From Clostridiales bacterium UBA1770 (GTDB lineage Bacteria; Bacillota; Clostridia; Oscillospirales; CAG-272), in NCBI GenBank assembly GCA_002315325.1, contig DCGU01000095.1:1-29326 (forward strand): 29,326 bases of DNA, read 5' to 3'. The position numbers and the translations under genes were made by a program. This document shows positions 23,964 to 29,326 of this stretch, one piece after another (the stretch's first letter is position 1; each line of letters starts with the position of its first letter). The notes under the pieces are model-generated. The model worked only from the letters and a program-made list of their open reading frames with translations, searched no databases and had not been told where the DNA came from.

Positions 23964-25220
23964 TTACTGTTTTGCCAACTTTTTGGCTTTTTCTTCTTCC
24001 CACATTTTTTGGATGCGTTCGTACACTTCGGGCGGATAAGACGGCGTGCCGGTGCGCAAACTGGGCAGCAGCATGTCGCCCGCCACCTTGGCGTCCACGC
24101 ATCGCGTATCGTTGCGCCACTTGTCACGCGCGGTCTTATCACGCAAATCGGGGATATCCAATTCGCGCTCGCCGCCGCACACGTCGCTGAACAGGGCAAA
24201 CAGACCGGGCAACGCCATATCCGCGGCCTCGTATACGTCGATGATTTCGGCATCCTTGTTGCCGCGCAGGTACTCGATGGCATTCCACAAACAAACGTTG
24301 TCGCTGCCGCCGTGCCCGGATTTACCGAATTTTTCGTCGATGGGCGGCAGGTATTCCTGATTTTCCGCCTGCAGATAGGGGTTGTCCTCGGGCAGCAGCC
24401 ACGTGTAGACCTTGTTGTAGGCATCGGAACCGGGGACGATTTCACGCTGGGATTCCATAGCGCCCTTGGTGCCCTGCATATTGTACCAAACAGACCCCCG
24501 TTTCAGTGCGCCGTGGGTTGACCGCACGACGGCACCGTTGGACAGGGTGACCATTTCCACACCGTAGGTACCGCTCCGTCTGCCGGTTCTGCGGTAGGAC
24601 GGATTGGGCGGCGTCTGCAGACCGACGACCTTGACGGGGCGCAGCCCGGTGGCGTGCACGATGGGCCCCAACGAGTGCGTGCAATAAAAGAAGGCGTGGT
24701 TGTTGTAGCGCCAGTGGTCTGGCTCCCCGCGTGTGATTTCGGGCGTTATGGTTTCACAGTCGTGGATATACTCGCACTCCGCATATTCCAATTCACCCAA
24801 CTTGCCGGCACGATAGGCACGGCGCATCTCGGCCGTTGCTGCCATAAAACAGTAGTTTTCGGCATAGCAGTATTGTCTGCCCGTTTCCTCCACGGTTTCA
24901 ATCAGTTCCACGTATTCTTTCATACATTGGGCCGGCAGCACCTCGGAGATGACGTCCTTACCGGCGCGCATGGCCTTGATGGCAAAGGGGGCGTGCTCGT
25001 TGCCATAGTTGGCCAGCATCACCGCGTCCATGTCGTGCCTGATGAAGTCCTCGAAGTTGTCATAAAAGGTTGCCCCGCAGGTATCGATATGGTTGATGGA
25101 AGCCAAATCGTGCCATTTGTCACAAACGGCAACCAGTTCCGCGTTATCGAAGTTTTTGCAGTAGTTTATCATGAACTTGCCGCGGCCGATCCCCATAACG
25201 CCGATTTTCAGTTTTTTCAT
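23964..25220 (-). CDS. Gfo/Idh/MocA-fold protein lacking EKP lysine
   Basis: 418 aa from the ATG at 25220, 10 bases after GGGG; the ATG at 25244 has no SD. The Rossmann domain starts KKLKIGVMGIGRG. In place of EKP it has SEVLPAQ (92-98), followed by AENY (120-123), YIHDCE (151-156) and THSLGP (181-186). This set parallels the GH109-like protein at 10946-12127, although the two are clearly different proteins. It is more likely an NAD-dependent glycosidase or elimination-type enzyme than a simple dehydrogenase. It is the third gene of a minus-strand operon, 24 bases after the beta-helix gene. The C-terminus is lysine-rich. Confidence 0.82.
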   Translation of the reverse strand: MKKLKIGVMGIGRGKFMINYCKNFDNAELVAVCDKWHDLASINHIDTCGATFYDNFEDFIRHDMDAVMLANYGNEHAPFAIKAMRAGKDVISEVLPAQCMKEYVELIETVEETGRQYCYAENYCFMAATAEMRRAYRAGKLGELEYAECEYIHDCETITPEITRGEPDHWRYNNHAFFYCTHSLGPIVHATGLRPVKVVGLQTPPNPSYRRTGRRSGTYGVEMVTLSNGAVVRSTHGALKRGSVWYNMQGTKGAMESQREIVPGSDAYNKVYTWLLPEDNPYLQAENQEYLPPIDEKFGKSGHGGSDNVCLWNAIEYLRGNKDAEIIDVYEAADMALPGLFALFSDVCGGERELDIPDLRDKTARDKWRNDTRCVDAKVAGDMLLPSLRTGTPSYPPEVYERIQKMWEEEKAKKLAKQ

Positions 25221-25244
25221 TGTTTTATTACCCCATTTTTGCAT

Positions 25245-27242
25245 TTATTGCATACAGTCCGGATTAAATTTCATCTTTTCCAACGGCAGCGCCTCAAAAC
25301 CGGCGTCCTGCGCCATGGCCTGCTGCATCAGTGCCGGCAGGTCTTCAAAGGTATACGCCCTGTCGCCCGTGTCGTAATAGCGGATATCCTTCACGACGTT
25401 GCCCCAGGCTGGATTATCGTAATCAAAGTTGGAATCCAACGGCGTATGGTCGAAGAGTGCATTGTGCTCCAAGCGGCAGCCGTGCGGGAAACGCTGTTCG
25501 GTGTCGGGATCCCAGGTCAGATACTCGGCAATGCGAGGGAAACGCTTTTTCCAAATCTCGTTTTGCCAGTCCACTTTTTCCAGCTTGACCAAATGGGTTC
25601 CGCCCGGTTTGAGCGTGCCCTGATACCCGTACGCGTGAAACCGCAGCGAATGAACCGACTTGGGCGTCTTGCTGACGATGAGGTTATTGGAGAAAACCAT
25701 ATCGTGACCGCCGTGGAACAGCAGCACCGACTGCAGCCGCAGGAAAACGTTGCCCCAGACGCTTACTCCCGCCGAGTTATCGTCGGCGTAACAGCCGAAA
25801 ATACCGATGCCCTGGTTGGAGTCGGAAGCCATATCGTGGAAATAATTATAGCGGATTACGGTGCCCTGCAGCGTATAGTCGCGGCCGCAGTAGATGGCGG
25901 AGGAATCGTCCGCAAACTTACAGGCGGCGTAGATTTCATTGTATTCAATCACGTGGTCGTTCCCGTTGAAGCCAATCAGCATATGCGACGCATCGTGCAG
26001 GCAGTTCCCCACGATGCGGCAGCCGACGCCGTTCAATGAAAGGGCCGGATTATACGTTTTAAAAATCTCGGCCACGTGGTGGATATCACAGCAGGTCACG
26101 GTATTGTTCGAGGGCGTGAGCGTATTGCGGTCACCGCCGTCCAGCATAATGCCGCCGCGTCCCGTATGATGAATGCGGCATTTCGTCACAGTGCAGCGGT
26201 ACCCGTCAAAGACGACGGCGTTGCCGCCGACGTTCTTGATTTCGCATTTTTCTATTGTCAAATCGTTACACTTGGCAACAACGGCATCGGCACGGGTCCC
26301 GCACAGCGTCAGCCCCCGTAAAGTAACGGCATCGGCGCCGTCCAACGTGAAAATCGGCTGTTCCGACAGGGACAGGCGCACGTCGGCATCATCCAGGGCG
26401 CAGGGGGGATAGAGATACAGAATGCCGTTGTCACGGTCCAAATACCATTCACCGGGGGCGTCCAATTCCTCGAAAACGTTGAAGAAATAAAAGGGCGCCT
26501 CGTCAATGACACCGTACGTGCTGACAAACCGTGTCTGCATATTACAGGTTTCCCTGTCGATGGACACGATTTGATTGGACTCGTCCGCCCAACAGTAGCG
26601 CGGATACCCGAAAATCCACGCCTTGTCCAAATCGCGCCAGGAAAGCGCGCGTTGTGCGACGTCGCGCGGGATGCGGCGGATGTCGCCGGCAGGGTTGCGG
26701 ACCTCGTCAAATTCGGGTTTTACTTTCCCGTTATGGTCTTCCCGGCCGAGGCCCTCGTATACCGCCTTTTCCGTGTATAGGAATCCGCTGTTGGGATAGC
26801 GGCATATTTCCATGCGTGTATCGTTGACAAAGAGTTCACACCATACCTTGCCGTACAGAGCGCCGTCATATTTCCGAGCCGTTGAATAAGAGCCGATGAC
26901 ACCGATTTCGCCCCAGTCATCACGCGTTAACCCATAGCGTTTGAGGTCGACTTTGCGCACCTGTTCGGGTGCGTCGCCGTGCAGGCGGGCCCGCTCATCG
27001 GCGTCAAGCGGGCGGAAATCCGCCGCGGGAATATGCAAACCGGCATCCAGCGTCGCACTGCCGTTACCCTCGATGCAAAGGCCTGCGTCACGCGCATCCA
27101 GGGCAAAAGATTTGACCCGATACTCGCCGGGGGCAAGCCGAATCGTTTTACTGCCCTGCACCGTGCGGGAGGCCTCCAGCGCTTGCTCAAACGAGGCATA
27201 CTGTTCCTGCGGACCGACCGAAAACACTGTATTTTGTGCCAT
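25245..27242 (-). CDS. Right-handed parallel beta-helix protein
   Basis: 665 aa from the ATG at 27242 behind GGAGGG; a TTG at 27254 overlaps the SD. Residues 1-60 resemble the start of pectate-lyase-type beta-helices (FEQALEAS, KTIRLAPGEYRVKS). An inserted domain follows at about 80-290 (WGEIGVIGSYST, DNGILYLYPP). From about 295 to 520 there are regular coils such as CNDLTIEKCEIKNVGGNAV and CTVTKCRIHHTGRGGIML. This arrangement resembles GH141-like or related beta-helix glycan enzymes, but I cannot assign the family firmly. There is no signal peptide, which is unusual for this fold. It is the middle gene of the operon with the toroid-like and Gfo/Idh proteins. Confidence 0.8.
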   Translation of the reverse strand: MAQNTVFSVGPQEQYASFEQALEASRTVQGSKTIRLAPGEYRVKSFALDARDAGLCIEGNGSATLDAGLHIPAADFRPLDADERARLHGDAPEQVRKVDLKRYGLTRDDWGEIGVIGSYSTARKYDGALYGKVWCELFVNDTRMEICRYPNSGFLYTEKAVYEGLGREDHNGKVKPEFDEVRNPAGDIRRIPRDVAQRALSWRDLDKAWIFGYPRYCWADESNQIVSIDRETCNMQTRFVSTYGVIDEAPFYFFNVFEELDAPGEWYLDRDNGILYLYPPCALDDADVRLSLSEQPIFTLDGADAVTLRGLTLCGTRADAVVAKCNDLTIEKCEIKNVGGNAVVFDGYRCTVTKCRIHHTGRGGIMLDGGDRNTLTPSNNTVTCCDIHHVAEIFKTYNPALSLNGVGCRIVGNCLHDASHMLIGFNGNDHVIEYNEIYAACKFADDSSAIYCGRDYTLQGTVIRYNYFHDMASDSNQGIGIFGCYADDNSAGVSVWGNVFLRLQSVLLFHGGHDMVFSNNLIVSKTPKSVHSLRFHAYGYQGTLKPGGTHLVKLEKVDWQNEIWKKRFPRIAEYLTWDPDTEQRFPHGCRLEHNALFDHTPLDSNFDYDNPAWGNVVKDIRYYDTGDRAYTFEDLPALMQQAMAQDAGFEALPLEKMKFNPDCMQ

Positions 27243-27293
27243 AATACCCTCCAAAAAATCTATTTTGTACGTCTATCCCGTTGACGTGCGACG

Positions 27294-29057
27294 TCAATCC
27301 TCGGTTTCTTCCACGTATTTCATAATATGTCTGCCGTCCAGCCGCACCTCGTCGGCAAGGACCGACGCACGCTGCGGCAATGGTTTTATCGGTGCGATGA
27401 TCTCGGTCTGCAGCCCATTCAACACGGTGCCGACACGGATGAACCCGTTGTCAATTGACACGGTCGGCTGTGCGGGCAGCGTTTCGCCCACGGACAAATG
27501 CGAAACGGTGACAAGTGCGGCAAGGTCGTCAAAGCGAATCACCTTTTCCTCGCCGTGATAGAGCACCATATCCACGAACAACGAGTTATCTTCCCGCACA
27601 ATCTCAAAATAGGGACGCTCCCCGGTAAACTCTGCGGCGTGATACTGTATCTCAACGGGGATTCCCAAAACGTCCATGCGGCAGCCGTTTGGCAGCGGCT
27701 GCACCGTCACGCTGTCGATGACGCCCTGCACGTTCGCCTGTAGCTGGTACCGCACGCGGAAATCCTTGGCCTTGATTTGGGCATTCTTCACGGGGTCAAG
27801 GTCATGGTGCGTGTCGCCGCGGTCAGTGTGGAAATTAACGACCGTCACGGCCGTTCCCTTTTCCTGTGCCGTATTCATATAGGCGGAAGCGTAATCGTAT
27901 CCATCGTGATAGACGCGCATACGGATACATACTTTTTTGCGGCGGGTGCCGATATAGGCAACCACGTTGTGATGCTGATTCCAACCGTCCATCCCGTTGT
28001 AACTGCCCAGCGTAAAGGCAGGCGCGGCATACTGGGTATCCACCAGCGGCCAACCCAGATACGGGTAGTTGAAGCCGTAGGACAGGATGCGGCGGAACGC
28101 CGTCGTCTTTTCCGGGTCGGTATAATAGTGCCGCAAATACGGCGGGCAGTGCACGTCATAAATGATATCCATATCGCCGACGGCACCGGCGTCACCCTCG
28201 TCCCCCGTGAGTAAATCCAATTCTGGCCCCACGGCACGTGTCCAGGAAACGCGTTCGTCCGGCGCCAAAAAGTTGACGTATTGGCGGAACTTGGGGCCGG
28301 TAAACTCCCCTGTCGGATGGTGGTAATGTTCCCCCAACATCGTCCAGGCCAAATCATTTAACGTCGTAACCTTTTCCAAAATTTCGGGGTCGGTAACGTT
28401 GCGCAGAATGATACTGTAAAACTCCAAAATCAGTTTGGTGTACCCCGGACAGTTGTACTCGTTATACGTACCGTCCTTCATGGTCATATAATAGAACTTA
28501 TTCAGCTTGTGCTTGGCGTAGGCCATCAAATCCGGACGATCGAACAACTCGGCGCACAGCGCCAAGATGTAGACGGACGACACCGTCGGATTGGTATAGA
28601 GTACCGTTAAGTTGCGTTTTTGAATGGCGCGGCAGGCATACAGACAGGCCTCGCGGCAAGCGTCGTACGTGCCGGGCTCCAATTTATCCCCATACTCTTT
28701 GAGGATGGTAATGATCGGCAGCGCATTGAAATCGGCGTAGTTCCAGTCGGGCGCCACCATTTCCTCCAGCGTCTCCTCCAAATAGTAGGGCCAGACACCG
28801 GCACACTCCCCCGTGCGGCACTGCATGGCAATGGCACGGCACAGCATTTCGTTGGCAGCGTGATAATGCGGCTCATCTCCGACGGCAAACGTCAGCAGCG
28901 CCAGGTCGACGCTGGACTTGATAAAATGATATTCACCCGGTTTGAGATTGGAGTGATAATTGGGGATGCAGTGCGATTTGATCAATCCCACTTCCGGGTC
29001 CACCAATTGATAGCGTTGTGCAACAAAGCGGCGCGTGGCCTCCATCAATTCCATCAT
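27294..29057 (-). CDS. Uncharacterised alpha/alpha-toroid-like protein
   Basis: 587 aa. GGAGGG precedes two adjacent ATGs (29057 and 29054); the second is better spaced. I do not recognise a named family. The first ~370 residues are mostly helical with aromatic and acidic repeats (VWPYYLEETLEEM, DWNYADFNALPII, NEYNCPGY at 199-206), which suggests an (alpha/alpha) barrel as in polysaccharide lyases and GH105/GH88-like enzymes. The last ~200 residues are beta-rich and look like a C-terminal beta-sandwich. There is no signal peptide. As first gene of the operon with the beta-helix and Gfo/Idh proteins, a role in cytosolic oligosaccharide breakdown is a fair inference only. Confidence 0.6.
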   Translation of the reverse strand: MMELMEATRRFVAQRYQLVDPEVGLIKSHCIPNYHSNLKPGEYHFIKSSVDLALLTFAVGDEPHYHAANEMLCRAIAMQCRTGECAGVWPYYLEETLEEMVAPDWNYADFNALPIITILKEYGDKLEPGTYDACREACLYACRAIQKRNLTVLYTNPTVSSVYILALCAELFDRPDLMAYAKHKLNKFYYMTMKDGTYNEYNCPGYTKLILEFYSIILRNVTDPEILEKVTTLNDLAWTMLGEHYHHPTGEFTGPKFRQYVNFLAPDERVSWTRAVGPELDLLTGDEGDAGAVGDMDIIYDVHCPPYLRHYYTDPEKTTAFRRILSYGFNYPYLGWPLVDTQYAAPAFTLGSYNGMDGWNQHHNVVAYIGTRRKKVCIRMRVYHDGYDYASAYMNTAQEKGTAVTVVNFHTDRGDTHHDLDPVKNAQIKAKDFRVRYQLQANVQGVIDSVTVQPLPNGCRMDVLGIPVEIQYHAAEFTGERPYFEIVREDNSLFVDMVLYHGEEKVIRFDDLAALVTVSHLSVGETLPAQPTVSIDNGFIRVGTVLNGLQTEIIAPIKPLPQRASVLADEVRLDGRHIMKYVEETED

Positions 29058-29093
29058 AATCCCTCCATGCCGAACCTATATTGTTCACGGATA

Positions 29094-29122
29094 ATCATAT
29101 CACTTTTCGCGCCCCGTTGCAA
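29094..29122 (-). promoter_or_regulatory. Promoter of toroid/beta-helix/Gfo-Idh operon
   Basis: On the minus strand: TTGCAA (29122-29117), 17-base spacer and TATGAT (29099-29094), 36 bases before the first ATG. It has the same -35 and nearly the same -10 as the ribokinase promoter. Nothing else is seen in 29123-29246. Confidence 0.55.
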
Positions 29123-29246
29123 TGCCATTCTTCCCTTTTCCATATATGCCACCCGGTGCTGAGGGCCGAAATCGGACGTTGGTACGCTCTCTGTGAACCA
29201 AGGCGCAAAACCGTGCACAATACGACAAAAAAGAGTACAAAAACTA

Positions 29247-29275
29247 TTGACATCCAAGCGCCGCTGTGATATAAT
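29247..29275 (+). promoter_or_regulatory. Consensus promoter of tRNA gene
   Basis: Perfect TTGACA (29247-29252), 17-base spacer and perfect TATAAT (29270-29275), 27 bases before the predicted tRNA start. This strength is usual for stable RNA genes. Confidence 0.85.
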
Positions 29276-29302
29276 AACCAAGCGCTTGAAAAAAGAGCGT
29301 TT

Positions 29303-29326
29303 CTGGGTGTAGCGCAGTTGGTAGCG
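29303..29326 (+). tRNA. 5' end of a tRNA, cut by window edge
   Basis: A 7-base acceptor strand CTGGGTG (29303-29309) is followed by T8-A9, D-stem GCGC, AGTTGGTA loop with G18-G19, and the start of the returning D-stem GCG. The spacing fits a tRNA exactly. The anticodon is outside the window; a C at position 1 would be compatible with tRNA-Pro, but this cannot be decided here. Confidence 0.8.

Noticed and set aside
24654..26039. 461-aa plus-strand open frame opposite the Gfo/Idh and beta-helix genes
   Set aside because: It spans two well-supported minus-strand genes and their gap, with no recognisable domain and no SD.
29220..29246. Similarity of AAAAAAGAGT near the tRNA to the repeat ends
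   Set aside because: Only about ten AT-rich bases match and none of the helices or conserved blocks are present.

Overview
The window looks like chromosomal DNA of a gut-type Firmicute, most likely a Clostridia/Oscillospirales-like anaerobe. By eye the GC content is moderate. Shine-Dalgarno (SD) sites are strong GGAGG types, promoters are clear sigma-A-like boxes with 17-bp spacers, and there is a YolD/Y-family polymerase pair and a leaderless M13 peptidase. No transposase, integrase, phage gene or CRISPR array was seen.

Layout. 1-4.9 kb: Cof-type HAD phosphatase (-), DUF3737 beta-helix-like protein and GltS-type transporter (+), then YolD and a Y-family polymerase (-). 5.2-8.3 kb: cytosolic GH38 alpha-mannosidase (+). 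8.3-9.9 kb: MerR regulator plus SAM methyltransferase (-), behind a classic 19-bp-spacer MerR promoter. 10.1-10.7 kb: GNAT acetyltransferase (-). 10.9-13.1 kb: GH109-like Gfo/Idh-fold protein and ribokinase (-). 13.2-15.0 kb: uncharacterised TIM-barrel-like protein (+), divergent from ribokinase. 15.4-18.7 kb: AraC regulator, DegT-type aminotransferase and amidohydrolase (+). 18.8-19.6 kb: NagD-like HAD phosphatase (+). 20.3-23.9 kb: M13 peptidase, HpcH/HpaI aldolase and GH43-like enzyme (+). 29.1-24.0 kb: a three-gene minus-strand operon of an alpha/alpha-toroid-like protein, a parallel beta-helix protein and a second unusual Gfo/Idh-fold protein. The last 24 bases are the start of a tRNA behind a perfect consensus promoter.

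Theme. Many genes suit intracellular breakdown of glycans or modified sugars: GH38, GH43, two Gfo/Idh proteins lacking the EKP lysine, beta-helix and toroid proteins, ribokinase, aminotransferase, amidohydrolase and aldolase. None has an evident signal peptide, so substrates are probably imported oligosaccharides. No sugar transporter lies in the window.

Most unusual signal. A family of about 220-240-bp intergenic repeats lies directly downstream of two unrelated genes (15051-15287; 19603-19820 and 19836-20052). The copies share nearly identical blocks while their helices carry compensatory changes. This points to a structured RNA or a palindromic mobile repeat rather than coding sequence. 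I do not recognise it as a known family.
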